Positions 16,039-25,571 of a stretch of DNA of 64,000 bases are shown in pieces. Every line of letters begins with the position of its first letter. Within the stretch, counting starts at the first letter, position 1. The position numbers and the translations under genes were made by a program. The stretch covers positions 186,001 to 250,000 of the forward strand of contig MKTB01000017.1 of the NCBI GenBank assembly GCA_001897525.1, in the 5' to 3' direction. The DNA comes from Bacteroidetes bacterium 43-16 (GTDB lineage: Bacteria; Bacteroidota; Bacteroidia; Chitinophagales; Chitinophagaceae). The notes under the pieces are model-generated. The model saw only the letters and a program-made list of their open reading frames with translations, was not told where the DNA came from and searched no databases.

Positions 16039-16623
16039 ATGAATACAGTTGTTATTGAAGGACAATTGAGAACTGACTCAGGAAAAAAAGCGGCTCGTGA
16101 TTTACGTAGCCAGGGTAAAGTTTTAGGCGTAATCTATGGCGGTAAAGAAGAAGTTCACTTCTCTGCTCCGGTTTTAGCTTTCCGTTCTTTGGTGTACACT
16201 TCAGCTTTCCAGGTTGCAGAGATCAAAGTAGATGGTAAATCTTACAAAGCTATCGTTAAGGATTTACAATTTGATGTGGTTACAGACAGACTGAATCACG
16301 TTGATTTCTTAGAATTGGTAGAAGATAAAAAGATCATTGCTAACTTACCTTTCATCTTCGAAGGACAACCTGCAGGTGTTAAAGCGGGTGGTCGTTTACA
16401 ATTACGTTTAAAGAAAGTAAAAGTAAGAACTTTCCCTAAGCACTTGACAGACGGTATCAAAGTTGACTTAACTAACCTTGAACTGAATGGTAACCTGCGG
16501 GTTGAAGATATCTCTGTAGAGAATATGGAGATCATGATGCCAGGTCGTCAACCAGTTGCTTCTGTAGTTATGACCCGTGCATTGCGCCAGGCAGAAACTG
16601 AAGCAGCAAAAGGTAAGAAATAA
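16039..16623 (+). CDS. rplY: 50S ribosomal protein L25/general stress protein Ctc
   Basis: 194 residues, the long two-domain CTC/TL5 form. The N-terminal domain that binds 5S rRNA includes SGKKAARDLRSQGKVLGVIYGG; the C-terminal beta domain follows from about residue 95 (IIANLPFIFEGQPAGVKAGG) and ends in a basic tail. Part of the central protuberance of the large ribosomal subunit. Expressed from its own promoter and by readthrough from prs; a good terminator follows. Confidence 0.95.
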   Translation: MNTVVIEGQLRTDSGKKAARDLRSQGKVLGVIYGGKEEVHFSAPVLAFRSLVYTSAFQVAEIKVDGKSYKAIVKDLQFDVVTDRLNHVDFLELVEDKKIIANLPFIFEGQPAGVKAGGRLQLRLKKVKVRTFPKHLTDGIKVDLTNLELNGNLRVEDISVENMEIMMPGRQPVASVVMTRALRQAETEAAKGKK

Positions 16624-16647
16624 TCATTTTCTGAATCTTTTTTATAG

Positions 16648-16679
16648 AAATGCAGTAACCAATGTTGCTGCATTTTTTT
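16648..16679 (+). terminator. Terminator of prs-rplY
   Basis: AAATGCAGTAAC (16648-16659), loop CAAT, GTTGCTGCATTT (16664-16675), one U-G pair, then T-run. Confidence 0.9.
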
Positions 16680-16763
16680 ATGCAGTTTAGTACCGTCTTC
16701 AATAAGATTTAACTCGCTAAAGTTTAAAATTCCAGAAATTCCTGATATTGACAATAATATTTG

Positions 16764-16771
16764 TAAATTTG
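16764..16771 (+). promoter_or_regulatory. -7 box TAAATTTG before the 16789 gene
   Basis: Exact TAnnTTTG match 17 nt before ATG 16789; the nearest TTG (16748-16750) is only 13 bp away. Confidence 0.4.
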
Positions 16772-16788
16772 ACCATTAATTTTAAATC

Positions 16789-17805
16789 ATGAAAAAAACT
16801 TTACTAACCATTTCTGCCTGTATCGGCCTGGCTACCCTGAGTATAGCCCAGACTCCTGTAATTACTAACGGTTCTATGGAACTGTGGACTAATATAAGTG
16901 CGCCATATCCACTTTTACCTGCTTTGGAGCGTCCTACCGGCTGGTATGGTTCTGACCAGTTTCTGAATCATACAGTAGGCCCTTTGATGGCGACACAAAG
17001 CCTGGATTTCGACTACAACAAACAATTGTTTAAAGATACTGATAAGCACGAAGGCTCTTTCGCAGCCAAACTGATGACCAAAGACTTCGGCGATACCTTA
17101 AAGAAACTTCCGGTATTACTGACCAATGCCAAGCAGAATGTGAGCATGTCTGCACTGATGGGTGCTGATTTTGATAATATCAACCTGATGGACTTGTTTA
17201 AATTCTCTGAATGTGCAGCGGTATATGGTAAGCGTATTGACAGCATCACTGCCTATGTGAAAACACCGGCAACCAATGCAGATTCCGGTGCGGTTTTTGT
17301 TTTGGCTTATCAAAAGGTACAAACCGGATCAGGAGCAGATTCTAATGCGGTGATCGGCCAGGGTGGCATGACTATTGCGCCCAACTCCGGTGGTTATATT
17401 AAAATAACGGTTCCTGTAGTTTATCCTGCAGGCCAGGCGACAGACTCTATGGTAGTAGGTTTTGTCTCTTCTTCTGCTGACTTTACGGTAGACAATACTT
17501 TGTTTGTAGATGATGTAGCTATCTATGCCAGCGAGCCAAATTCTGTAAAGAATATAGCTGCTACAGATCTGGGCTTCCAGGTATATCCTAATCCTGCCAG
17601 CACACAGATCAATTTCAATAACAAAAGCAATATGGCTAATACTACCCTCATCATTCAAAACAGTGTAGGACAGATCATGCACTACAGCAAAATGGGCCAG
17701 GGTGCTAACAATATTGACCTGGGTAAATATGCTGCAGGTACTTACTTCTATGAAGTGTACAATGAAAAAGGTACGGCAAGACAAACCGGTAAATTTGTAA
17801 AATAA
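16789..17805 (+). CDS. T9SS-sorted secreted protein
   Basis: 338 residues. Signal peptide 1-21 (KKTLLTISACIGLATLSIAQ). The body begins with NGSMELWTN and PTGWYGSDQF, a pattern seen in Bacteroidota surface proteins with a jelly-roll, PCMD-like domain (GSFAAKLMTK; VDNTLFVDDVAIY near 235-250). The C-terminal about 75 residues are a type A sorting domain: LGFQVYPNPASTQINF, IIQNSVGQIM, AAGTYFYEVYNEKG, ending in basic residues. It should be exported by Sec, then across the outer membrane by the type IX system. Substrate unknown; the carbohydrate-related guess rests on fold resemblance only. Monocistronic, terminator downstream. Confidence 0.88.
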   Translation: MKKTLLTISACIGLATLSIAQTPVITNGSMELWTNISAPYPLLPALERPTGWYGSDQFLNHTVGPLMATQSLDFDYNKQLFKDTDKHEGSFAAKLMTKDFGDTLKKLPVLLTNAKQNVSMSALMGADFDNINLMDLFKFSECAAVYGKRIDSITAYVKTPATNADSGAVFVLAYQKVQTGSGADSNAVIGQGGMTIAPNSGGYIKITVPVVYPAGQATDSMVVGFVSSSADFTVDNTLFVDDVAIYASEPNSVKNIAATDLGFQVYPNPASTQINFNNKSNMANTTLIIQNSVGQIMHYSKMGQGANNIDLGKYAAGTYFYEVYNEKGTARQTGKFVK

Positions 17806-17823
17806 GCAAATACTTATTTTGTT

Positions 17824-17854
17824 AAAAAGCAATGGCTGATGCCATTGCTTTTTT
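17824..17854 (+). terminator. Terminator of the 16789 gene
   Basis: AAAAGCAATGGC (17825-17836), loop TGAT, GCCATTGCTTTT (17841-17852). An ATG at 17839 lies inside the loop, which rules it out as the pepE start. Confidence 0.92.
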
Positions 17855-17885
17855 GCTTTAAGCCTTACGGGAAAATTGTATTTTG

Positions 17886-17893
17886 TAACTTTG
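17886..17893 (+). promoter_or_regulatory. -7 box TAACTTTG of pepE-uvrC
   Basis: Exact TAnnTTTG 17 nt before the chosen pepE start at 17911, supporting that start; no TTG at 19-21 bp. Confidence 0.5.
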
Positions 17894-17910
17894 CCATCAT
17901 TAAAAGAAAT

Positions 17911-18612
17911 ATGAAAAACATTGTATTAGCCAGCACTTCCACCTTGTATGGAGGTCAATATTTAGATTATTTAAAGGATACTATATCAGAATTGTTTGCA
18001 GGTGTGGATACTATTGTATTTGTACCCTTTGCCCGCCCGGGCGGGATCTCCCATGATGAGTATACGGCCAAAGCAAGTGAATTCTTCAGCGGCATCGGTA
18101 TTAATGTGGTGGGCTTGCATACTTTTGACAACAAAGTTGAAGCTATTAAAAATGCACAGGGCTTTTTTACCGGGGGCGGTAATACCTTCCTGTTGGTAAA
18201 AGAGCTGCATGAGGCCGGTCTTATGGCTGCATTGAAGGCGGTGGTAGAAAGCGGTACGCCTTATATGGGTGCCAGCGCCGGAAGTAATATCGGTGGCATG
18301 AATATGCGCACTACGAATGATATGCCTATTGTGTACCCGCCAAGCTTTGATACGATGGGCCTGGTGCCTTTCAATTTAAATCCACATTACCTGGATCCTC
18401 AACCGGAGCTGAAGCATAATGGAGAAACCCGGGAAACCCGGATCCGGGAGTTTCATACCCAGAATACGATCCCGGTAGTAGGCTTGAGAGAAGGGAACTG
18501 GATCAGGGTAAAGGGAGATAAGATTAGTGTTGAGGGTAGCGAATCTACCCGTATTTTTGAAGCAGGAAAAGATCCTTATGAGTTGCCTTCCGGTGCTCCA
18601 TTGAATTTTTAA
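17911..18612 (+). CDS. pepE: Dipeptidase E (alpha-aspartyl dipeptidase, family S51)
   Basis: 233 residues from ATG 17911. A longer frame from 17839 starts inside a terminator and upstream of the -7 box, so it is rejected. Family S51 features: FFTGGGNTFLL, the nucleophile elbow MGASAGSN with Ser122, Asp137 in TTNDMP, and His159 in NLNPHYLDP, matching the Ser-Asp-His triad of Salmonella PepE (120/135/157). It cleaves N-terminal Asp dipeptides in the cytosol. uvrC begins 2 nt after its stop, so the two share a transcript. Confidence 0.95.
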   Translation: MKNIVLASTSTLYGGQYLDYLKDTISELFAGVDTIVFVPFARPGGISHDEYTAKASEFFSGIGINVVGLHTFDNKVEAIKNAQGFFTGGGNTFLLVKELHEAGLMAALKAVVESGTPYMGASAGSNIGGMNMRTTNDMPIVYPPSFDTMGLVPFNLNPHYLDPQPELKHNGETRETRIREFHTQNTIPVVGLREGNWIRVKGDKISVEGSESTRIFEAGKDPYELPSGAPLNF

Positions 18613-18614
18613 AT

Positions 18615-20426
18615 ATGATTAAAGAGCATTTTCAGGCAGAAATTGCACCCACTTTACCCCATTTACCCGGCGTTTACCGATATTACGATGCCGGGAAGAA
18701 GCTTTTGTATGTGGGTAAGGCAAAGGATTTAAGAAAGCGGGTCAGTTCTTACTTTGTAAAGAAAATTGAGAATGCCAAAACGAATACCTTAGTCAACCAG
18801 ATCGACTTTGTAGAGTGGACGGTGACCAATAATGAGCATGAGGCTTTCTTGCTGGAGAACTCATTGATCAAGCACTTTAAGCCGCCTTATAATATCAGTT
18901 TAAAGGATGATAAGACTTATCCTTATGTGGTGGTGAAGAATGAGTCGTTCCCCAGGGTCTATTTGACGAGGAGGTTTGTGCGCGACGGTTCAGAGTACCT
19001 GGGCCCTTACACTAATGTATCGCAGGTCTATGTGTTGATGGACCTGATGAAGAAGGTGTTCCCGATGCGCAACTGCAAGCTTAACCTGACGAAGGAGAAT
19101 ATCCAGAAGGGAAAGTTCAATAAATGCCTGGAGTATCACCTGGGTAATTGTAAAGCGCCCTGTGAAGGACTACAGACGGAATCTGATTATTTAAAGGATG
19201 TGGCCCAGCTAAAGCAGATCATCAAGGGAAATGTGAGCCAGGTACTGAGCCAGCTGAAGCAGCAGATGATTGAAGAGAGTGAGCGTATGGAATTTGAGCA
19301 GGCACACCTGACGAAACAGGCGATTGACAGCCTGCAGAACTTTCATACTAAATCCAGTATTACCAATCTCCGCATCGGCGATGCGGATGTGGCCAGCATT
19401 ATCGATAATGAAGTACAGGCTTATGTGAATTATATGGTGCTGGTGGACGGTACTATTGTGCAGAGTAAAAGTATACAGATAGAAAAGAAGCTGGAGGAAA
19501 GCAAAGAGGACCTGCTGGCTTATGCCATAGCTTATCTGCGGCCCCGCTTTCAATCGACGGCTAAAGAAATTATTGTTCCTTTTACCATCAATACAGAAGA
19601 AGAGGGCTTGCTGCAAACCATGCCCCTGGGAGGGGACCGGAAGAAGCTGCTGGACCTGAGTTATAAAAATGCGGAAGAGTTCATGCGCCAGTCTTTATTG
19701 AAGAAGAAGATCAATATGGATAAGACCATGATGAGGGACATGAATATGGTATTGGAGCAGTTAAAAGAGGAGCTGCACCTGAAAGAAGTGCCTTTGCATA
19801 TTGAGTGTTTTGATAACTCCAACTTCCAGGGGGCTTTCCCGGTGGCGGCCATGGTCTGCTTCAAGGAAGGCTTACCTTATAAAAAGGAATACCGCCATTT
19901 TCATATTAAAACAGTAGAGGGGATCAATGACTTTGCTTCTATGAAGGAGATTGTCTATCGCCGCTATTCCAGGTTGCTGAAAGAAAATAAACCTCTGCCT
20001 CAACTGGTGATCATTGATGGGGGTAAGGGGCAGCTGAGCGCTGCGATGGAAAGTATACAGGCCCTGGACCTGGTGGGTAAAATGACGGTTGTGGGCCTGG
20101 CCAAAAGGGAGGAGAGTATCTTTTTTCCGGGCGACTCGGAACCGTTGCAATTGGAGTATAATGGTAGCAGCCTCTTGCTGATCCGCAGGATCAGGGATGA
20201 GGTGCACCGCTTCGGGATTACGTTTCACCGGGATGTAAGGAGTAAAGGGACCATCAAAAATGAACTGGAATCCATACCGGGAATAGGCCAGAAGATCGCG
20301 GAAACTTTGCTGCAACGCTATCGCTCGGTCAATAAGATCAAGACGATGACGGAAAGGGAGCTGACGATGACCATCGGTGCCGCTAAAGCGCGGCTGGTCT
20401 GGAACTGGTTTCACCCCGAGGAATAA
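18615..20426 (+). CDS. uvrC: Excinuclease ABC subunit C
   Basis: 603 residues, the normal length. GIY-YIG nuclease at the N-terminus (PGVYRYYDAGKKLLYVGKAK, about 18-40), a CxxxC-type region around NKCLEYHLGNCKAPC, a UVR helical segment near 200-235, the RNase H-like 5' nuclease domain (HIECFDNSNFQGAFPVAAMV; GGKGQLSAA), and C-terminal helix-hairpin-helix (SIPGIGQKIAETLLQRY). With UvrA/B it makes both cuts in nucleotide excision repair. Two nt after pepE; terminator downstream. Confidence 0.97.
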   Translation: MIKEHFQAEIAPTLPHLPGVYRYYDAGKKLLYVGKAKDLRKRVSSYFVKKIENAKTNTLVNQIDFVEWTVTNNEHEAFLLENSLIKHFKPPYNISLKDDKTYPYVVVKNESFPRVYLTRRFVRDGSEYLGPYTNVSQVYVLMDLMKKVFPMRNCKLNLTKENIQKGKFNKCLEYHLGNCKAPCEGLQTESDYLKDVAQLKQIIKGNVSQVLSQLKQQMIEESERMEFEQAHLTKQAIDSLQNFHTKSSITNLRIGDADVASIIDNEVQAYVNYMVLVDGTIVQSKSIQIEKKLEESKEDLLAYAIAYLRPRFQSTAKEIIVPFTINTEEEGLLQTMPLGGDRKKLLDLSYKNAEEFMRQSLLKKKINMDKTMMRDMNMVLEQLKEELHLKEVPLHIECFDNSNFQGAFPVAAMVCFKEGLPYKKEYRHFHIKTVEGINDFASMKEIVYRRYSRLLKENKPLPQLVIIDGGKGQLSAAMESIQALDLVGKMTVVGLAKREESIFFPGDSEPLQLEYNGSSLLLIRRIRDEVHRFGITFHRDVRSKGTIKNELESIPGIGQKIAETLLQRYRSVNKIKTMTERELTMTIGAAKARLVWNWFHPEE

Positions 20427-20530
20427 AGAGTATCGTTCTGCAATGGATGCAGATACCCGCTTTTGTGGCCAATAAACCAGTTATTTTTGACCACATTACC
20501 GTTATTTTTTTGATTACATTACCAATAAGG

Positions 20531-20565
20531 AAAGGCCTTCAACATATAATTGAAGGCCTTTTCGT
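20531..20565. terminator. Bidirectional terminator between uvrC and the lipoprotein gene
   Basis: AAAGGCCTTCAA (20531-20542), 7-nt loop, perfect complement 20550-20561, with T-rich ends on both sides. The rest of 20427-20581 holds nothing else recognisable. Confidence 0.88.
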
Positions 20566-20581
20566 TTATAGAACCGGTTTA

Positions 20582-21262
20582 TTATGGTACAATATGATAA
20601 TTCACCAGGTGGTTGGAGTAAGTTTTGTCTACGAAGCCAGGAACCTGAAAGTCATAATCTTCCCCGATAATACCTGTGCCTCTTTTGAATTTCATGATCA
20701 TGGTACCACATTCTGCCCAGTTGTCAAAAGGGCTGAATCTTGCATACAGCTTTGTTTTTGATACAATCACATTATCCAGCAGTGCCCCGTTTACCGTAAT
20801 GGTATCTGTGACAGAGATAATTTCTCCTTCTGTTTTAGCATAGAAGGTCAGGGTGCTGTATTGAACGGTTGCGGTATTCTCCCAGGTGTCCCCCAGTTTA
20901 GGATCGCCATTCAAAACCTGTGCTTTTACGAAGGTATTCCCGGCATCGTCAATTTTTACCAGGGTATAATAGTTACCTTCAAATTTGGCATAGAATTCCT
21001 TTACAATGGTACCGCTATTGACATTTACCTGTTCAAAGTAATTATAGTTAAAATTATCGATCGTGGTATCCCTGCCGGTATAGTATCTTCTGAATATAGT
21101 ACTGTCACTGGCTTCATATTGCCACCAGTTGTCTACATTAATAGGCAGCAACTCTCCGATACCTTCGTTGGTGGGGTCAATGGGTTTAGGCTTGCAGGAA
21201 TGAAACATCATTATGCCCAGGCTTGTTACCAGGATAGCAGAGATTTTGATCAATTTATTCAT
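20582..21262 (-). CDS. Hypothetical lipoprotein
   Basis: 226 residues with an SPII signal: hydrophobic 6-18, then MFHSC with Cys23 as the lipidated residue and K after it. The mature part is rich in aromatic and polar beta strands (NVDNWWQYEASDST, GDTWENTATVQYSTLTFYAKTEG), resembling the many Bacteroidota lipoproteins of beta-sandwich or lipocalin-like type. No family is recognised and no catalytic motif is visible. Upstream is the folate enzyme on the same strand, 33 bp away, so they may be co-transcribed. Confidence 0.8.
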   Translation of the reverse strand: MNKLIKISAILVTSLGIMMFHSCKPKPIDPTNEGIGELLPINVDNWWQYEASDSTIFRRYYTGRDTTIDNFNYNYFEQVNVNSGTIVKEFYAKFEGNYYTLVKIDDAGNTFVKAQVLNGDPKLGDTWENTATVQYSTLTFYAKTEGEIISVTDTITVNGALLDNVIVSKTKLYARFSPFDNWAECGTMIMKFKRGTGIIGEDYDFQVPGFVDKTYSNHLVNYHIVP

Positions 21263-21295
21263 GAATTCGGGTTTATTTGAAAAAAAAATCGGTGA

Positions 21296-21874
21296 TTAGC
21301 TAAAATAATAAATTTTTTCCGGACATACCAGAACATCCAAAGGTATGTCATTTATGTCTATATCTGAAATCTGCTCAACAGGCGGGAAAAAGCTGAACCC
21401 GATTTTAAACACGTCTTCACGGCATCTGCTTATATAACGGTCATATATGCCTTTTCCGTATCCTACCCGATAGCCGGAACTGTCTGCTGCTAAAAGTGGT
21501 ACGATGATCAGGTCAATTTCCTGCGGGTCTACGAGCGCTGTACTTAAGGGTTCTATAAGCCCGAATTGCCTTTGTTCAAACTCGGTATCCTCGTGGATGG
21601 CATAGGCTTCCATGCTATGATTGCCGATATCGGTAACAGGGTAGGCCAGGGTAAGCTCGGGTATGATAAAGGAGAGGTAATGGGAAAAGAGGTAGGTATT
21701 GGGTTCGGCTTTATGCTCCATAGGCACATAGTTAAATATAGTTTGTACAAAAGGGAGTTCCAGTCTTTGCAATTGGATCAGAAGCAGGTCGTTCAGTTTT
21801 GATTGATCCTGTGCGGACAGTTGTTGCCTTTTATTCAAATAGGTTTGCCTGAGGATTTTTTTGCTATGTTCCAT
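21296..21874 (-). CDS. 5-formyltetrahydrofolate cyclo-ligase
   Basis: 192 residues, typical for 5-FCL/MTHFS. Seen: the N-terminal KKILRQTYLNKRQQLS, the middle FNYVPMEHKAEPNT, and the signature RVGYGKGIYDRYI near residues 137-149 that binds folate and ATP phosphates. It converts 5-formyl-THF to 5,10-methenyl-THF with ATP in one-carbon metabolism. Divergent from the 22012 gene. Confidence 0.93.
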   Translation of the reverse strand: MEHSKKILRQTYLNKRQQLSAQDQSKLNDLLLIQLQRLELPFVQTIFNYVPMEHKAEPNTYLFSHYLSFIIPELTLAYPVTDIGNHSMEAYAIHEDTEFEQRQFGLIEPLSTALVDPQEIDLIIVPLLAADSSGYRVGYGKGIYDRYISRCREDVFKIGFSFFPPVEQISDIDINDIPLDVLVCPEKIYYFS

Positions 21875-22011
21875 GTAAATTGTTCGTTATCTATAATGAT
21901 CAAAACAGATGTGAAAATACTTTTTTGTAAAAGTAATAAATGTTTCACCTTGGTTTTTTGTTTAAGCAAGAAAAAGATGGTTCTTTTGCACGAATTTTTA
22001 AGCCTTAAAAT

Positions 22012-24162
22012 ATGTATAAAAATCTACTGAAACTGTTCCTGGTATTGAGTTTGATTCATACCACCACGTTTGCACAACAATTTAACTGGGTGAAGACACT
22101 TTCTCATCAGCCAAGTCTCAGTCCCCATTTAAGAGAGATGGTGAGTGATAACCAAGGTTCATTATATATGATTGGGTTAGTCACTAGCTGGTCTGGTTTA
22201 TTTAATGGAGAAACTTTTGATTTGAATCCGGGTACCGGAACAACAAATATCAATTTAGAGGCGGGCACTTCATATGTTGCTAAGTATGATTCCATCGGTA
22301 ATTTTATCTGGGGAAGTAATTACAAGAACGTAACTGACCTGGGACATGTAACTCCCAATTATATTAAAGTAAACCCTGTAAACGGAGATGTTTATGTTTT
22401 GGGTTATTTCAGCGATACCTGCAATTTTGACTTTTTTAACAATAACAATCCTGCAGCTATAATGACCACACCTGATTATAGTGTGCCTCAGAGTTTTGTT
22501 GCGGTTTACACCAGTAATGGGGTCTTCAAGTCTGTCCATAAATATGAAATCTATAGCGGCTATGTACATAGTGACGGGCAGGCATATAATGGGAGTTTTA
22601 CGATTAACGGGGCTGAATTTGACAAAAACGGCAGGTTGGTTGTTTTTGGAAATGCGATAGGGTATGTGAATGTTGATCTTTATGGTGGTGCAGGTATCTA
22701 CGGTTCCGGCTATGAAAGTATTGTTATCTATTATGATCAGAATCTGAATTTGTCCAGTCTCTTTACAGCCGGGGAGAATTATGCCTATACTATTATGGAT
22801 CTTGAACCGGATCAGTTTAACAGTTGGTATTTGCTGTTAAAGAGTAATCACCCTCAGCTTGACTATGAAATGGGCATCATAAAGACGGATACCGCAGGAT
22901 TCATTAAGTGGGAGAAATATACGCCTATGAGTTATGCTGCCAATGTAATAATAGCCTCTGAGTATACAGCACCGGAAATGATAAAAATTGATAGTAGAAA
23001 TAATGTATATGTTACCGGAAGATTTAAAGGGACCTTAGACTTAAATTTAGATCCTATTGCAACTAATGTAATTAATAATAGCGCCAATAATATTCCGACA
23101 GGCTTTATCGTACGTTATGATTCTGCCGGAACTTATAAATGGGCTTATAAAATTAGCGGTCAAAATGCAACCGGGAGTGTAGGGACATTTATGGGAATGT
23201 CGGTCAATAACAGAGATGAGCTAGCCCTGGCTCTTATGTCTAATCAAAATGCTTATATTGACTTTAAGCAAAATACCATTGATACGAGCGGCTCTTTTAT
23301 TTTTATAGTAGACTCTATGGCGAACCTGGTTTCTTATAATGCTATCAGAGCTACAAATAATAGCAGCGAGTATTATATTGGAAGTCTTTCGACCTATAAA
23401 AATAAAATAAGGTTCAATGGCAAACTATATGATTCTACTGTCTTTCAGCAAGGAGTCCCAAGTTCAGTTGTGAATATGCCTACGAATCAATCCTGGACTT
23501 ACTTTACAGAATTTAACAGTTGTAAATGGGCGGTTACCCATGTAAATGCTTCCATTTGTTCTGGAGAATCTTATGTGGTCAACGGTCAAACTTTTACTCA
23601 ATCAGGAAACTATACCATCAGTATTCCTTTGAGCAGCGGATGTGACTCTGTGATTAGTCTTAGTCTGAATGTTTTGCCGGTTATAGATACTACAGTTGTG
23701 GTTAATGCCGGTACCTTGCAGGCGGTTGCTAATAACCCTGCTTACAGTTACCAATGGATCGATTGTAATACTAACCAGGAAGTTGCCGGAGCGAATAGCC
23801 GTACTTTCACAGCAAGTGCGCAAGGCGGTACTTACAGGGTGAAAATTACCAACGGTAACTGTGTTTTTGAATCAGGTTGTCATACGATTACGCCAACCAG
23901 TGTTAAAGAAGTGGCCCTGAGCAACATTGCTTCTGTTTTCCCGAACCCGGTAAATGATAAGTTGGGTATCGTATTTAATAGTACTACTTATGTAAGCCAG
24001 ATCAGTATTACTAACCTGGCAGGGATAAGCCTGTGGGAGAGTAAATTAAATCAGAGCATTAAAACTAAAGATATAGATGTTTCAACATTACCGGCCGGTA
24101 GTTATATAATCAGCATCATTGCAAATGATAAACAATATATTCAGAAGTTCGCTAAATATTAA
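22012..24162 (+). CDS. T9SS-sorted protein with propeller-like repeats
   Basis: 716 residues. Signal peptide about 1-21 (FLVLSLIHTTTFAQ). Residues about 60-480 contain repeated blade-like units of the SBBP/beta-propeller kind (YVAKYDSIGNFIWG; DVYVLGYFSDTCNFDF; NVYVTGRFKGTLDLNLD; FIVRYDSAGTYKWAY). A short repeat common in Bacteroidota surface proteins follows (ASICSGESYVVNGQTF ... SGCDSVISLSL), then an Ig-like stretch (YSYQWIDCNTN), and a type A sorting domain in the last about 75 residues (SVFPNPVNDKLGIVF; LPAGSYIISII). Exported through the type IX system; no enzymatic motif seen. Terminator follows. Confidence 0.87.
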   Translation: MYKNLLKLFLVLSLIHTTTFAQQFNWVKTLSHQPSLSPHLREMVSDNQGSLYMIGLVTSWSGLFNGETFDLNPGTGTTNINLEAGTSYVAKYDSIGNFIWGSNYKNVTDLGHVTPNYIKVNPVNGDVYVLGYFSDTCNFDFFNNNNPAAIMTTPDYSVPQSFVAVYTSNGVFKSVHKYEIYSGYVHSDGQAYNGSFTINGAEFDKNGRLVVFGNAIGYVNVDLYGGAGIYGSGYESIVIYYDQNLNLSSLFTAGENYAYTIMDLEPDQFNSWYLLLKSNHPQLDYEMGIIKTDTAGFIKWEKYTPMSYAANVIIASEYTAPEMIKIDSRNNVYVTGRFKGTLDLNLDPIATNVINNSANNIPTGFIVRYDSAGTYKWAYKISGQNATGSVGTFMGMSVNNRDELALALMSNQNAYIDFKQNTIDTSGSFIFIVDSMANLVSYNAIRATNNSSEYYIGSLSTYKNKIRFNGKLYDSTVFQQGVPSSVVNMPTNQSWTYFTEFNSCKWAVTHVNASICSGESYVVNGQTFTQSGNYTISIPLSSGCDSVISLSLNVLPVIDTTVVVNAGTLQAVANNPAYSYQWIDCNTNQEVAGANSRTFTASAQGGTYRVKITNGNCVFESGCHTITPTSVKEVALSNIASVFPNPVNDKLGIVFNSTTYVSQISITNLAGISLWESKLNQSIKTKDIDVSTLPAGSYIISIIANDKQYIQKFAKY

Positions 24163-24179
24163 TGTATATTTGACTTAGG

Positions 24180-24213
24180 AAATACCCTGGCTTATTGAGT
24201 CAGGGTATTTTTT
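24180..24213 (+). terminator. Terminator of the 22012 gene
   Basis: AAATACCCTG (24180-24189) pairs with CAGGGTATTT (24201-24210), two inner pairs (one G-U), then T-run. Confidence 0.9.
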
Positions 24214-24223
24214 ATAAATAATT

Positions 24224-24253
24224 TTGGAATATAATAAAATAGTCTTACTTTTG
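24224..24253 (+). promoter_or_regulatory. Promoter of the rplKAJL operon (TTG-N19-TACTTTTG)
   Basis: TTG 24224-24226, spacer 19, TACTTTTG 24246-24253, exact consensus; leader of about 75 nt to ATG 24334. Confidence 0.85.
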
Positions 24254-24333
24254 CATCCTCAAAAAATCTGCATATCTTTTATGTGGGTTTGGGAGAGTAA
24301 ACAATTAACTCGTTAATACCAAAAAATTAAGCA

Positions 24334-24777
24334 ATGGCTAAAGAAATTACAGGCTATGTAAAGCTACAAGCGAAAGGTGGTCAGGCAAACCCTGCACCTC
24401 CAATCGGTCCTGCTTTGGGTTCTAAAGGTGTAAACATCATGGAATTCTGTAAGCAATTTAATGCGCGTACTCAAGACAAACCAGGTAAAGTATTACCGGT
24501 TTTGATTACCGTTTATTCTGACAAGTCGTTCGACTTCGTTATCAAAACTCCTCCTGCAGCAATCCAATTGTTAGAGTTGTCAAATGTTAAAAGTGGTTCT
24601 AAAGAGCCTAACCGTAACAAAGTAGGGAAAGTAACCTGGGCACAAGTAGAAGATATCGCAAAAGATAAAATGAGCGATCTGAACTGTTTCACTCTTGAAA
24701 GTGCAATGAAAATGGTTGCCGGTACGGCACGTAGTATGGGTTTAACAGTTGAGGGCGATGCGCCTTGGCAAAACTAA
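24334..24777 (+). CDS. rplK: 50S ribosomal protein L11
   Basis: 147 residues, standard. N-terminal domain with [20 protein letters not shown] (proline-rich loop, thiostrepton and GTPase-centre site); C-terminal 23S rRNA-binding domain ends [13 protein letters not shown]. Forms the L7/L12 stalk base with 23S rRNA and L10. First gene of rplK-rplA-rplJ-rplL. nusG and secE, usual upstream neighbours, are absent; a T9SS gene with its own terminator lies upstream instead. Confidence 0.97.
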   Translation: MAKEITGYVKLQAKGGQANPAPPIGPALGSKGVNIMEFCKQFNARTQDKPGKVLPVLITVYSDKSFDFVIKTPPAAIQLLELSNVKSGSKEPNRNKVGKVTWAQVEDIAKDKMSDLNCFTLESAMKMVAGTARSMGLTVEGDAPWQN

Positions 24778-24817
24778 ACCTTATTAGTTCACCCTAATTT
24801 TAAAATTTGTTGTTACA

Positions 24818-25510
24818 ATGGCAACCCTTACTAAAAAAAGAAAAGCTGCAGAAGCTAAAGTAGATAAAAATAAAGCTTATACCCTGAGTGAAGCTGCTCA
24901 GTTGGTAAAAGAAGTTAACTGTACTAATTTTGATAGTTCAGTAGACGTACACGTTCGTTTAGGTATCGATCCTAAGAAAGCTGATCAGGCTTTACGCGGA
25001 ACCGTTACTTTACCTCATGGTACAGGTAAGACTAAAACTGTATTGGTTTTATGTCCTCCTGATAAAGAAGCTGAAGCAAAAGCTGCCGGTGCTGACTATG
25101 TAGGTCTGGACGAATTCATCACAAAAATCGACGGTGGTTGGACTGATATTGATGTAATCATCGCTACACCATCTGTAATGCCTAAAATCGGTCGTTTAGG
25201 TAAAGTGTTAGGTCCACGTAACTTAATGCCAAACCCTAAAACAGGTACAGTTACTAATGATGTAGCTACTGCTGTTAACGACGTTAAAGGTGGTAAAATT
25301 GCTTTTAAAGTAGATAAAGCAGGTATCATTCACGCTTCTGTTGGTCGTGTATCTTTTGAGCCAAACAAACTGGTTGAGAATGCACAGGAATTGATCAATA
25401 CTCTGGTACGTATGAAACCGGCTACTGCTAAAGGTACTTATGTAAAAGGTGTAACTATTGCGCCTTCTATGGGTCCTGGTATCGCAGTAGATGCTAAATC
25501 TGTATCTTAA
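24818..25510 (+). CDS. rplA: 50S ribosomal protein L1
   Basis: 230 residues, standard for L1. The signature region [20 protein letters not shown] (about 128-147) and [21 protein letters not shown] are present. Binds 23S rRNA at the L1 stalk next to the E site; in many bacteria it also represses its own mRNA, but no such site is claimed here. 40 nt after rplK and 61 nt before rplJ. Confidence 0.97.
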   Translation: MATLTKKRKAAEAKVDKNKAYTLSEAAQLVKEVNCTNFDSSVDVHVRLGIDPKKADQALRGTVTLPHGTGKTKTVLVLCPPDKEAEAKAAGADYVGLDEFITKIDGGWTDIDVIIATPSVMPKIGRLGKVLGPRNLMPNPKTGTVTNDVATAVNDVKGGKIAFKVDKAGIIHASVGRVSFEPNKLVENAQELINTLVRMKPATAKGTYVKGVTIAPSMGPGIAVDAKSVS

Positions 25511-25571
25511 TAGCAATAGCGAAAAACATTAATTCACAATTTTCGGTCAAACGAAATTCAAATTATTATCA

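Noticed and set aside
17839-17910. Upstream extension of pepE to ATG 17839
   Set aside because: That ATG lies in the loop of the previous gene's terminator and upstream of the -7 box at 17886; family alignment starts at MKNIVLAS (17911).
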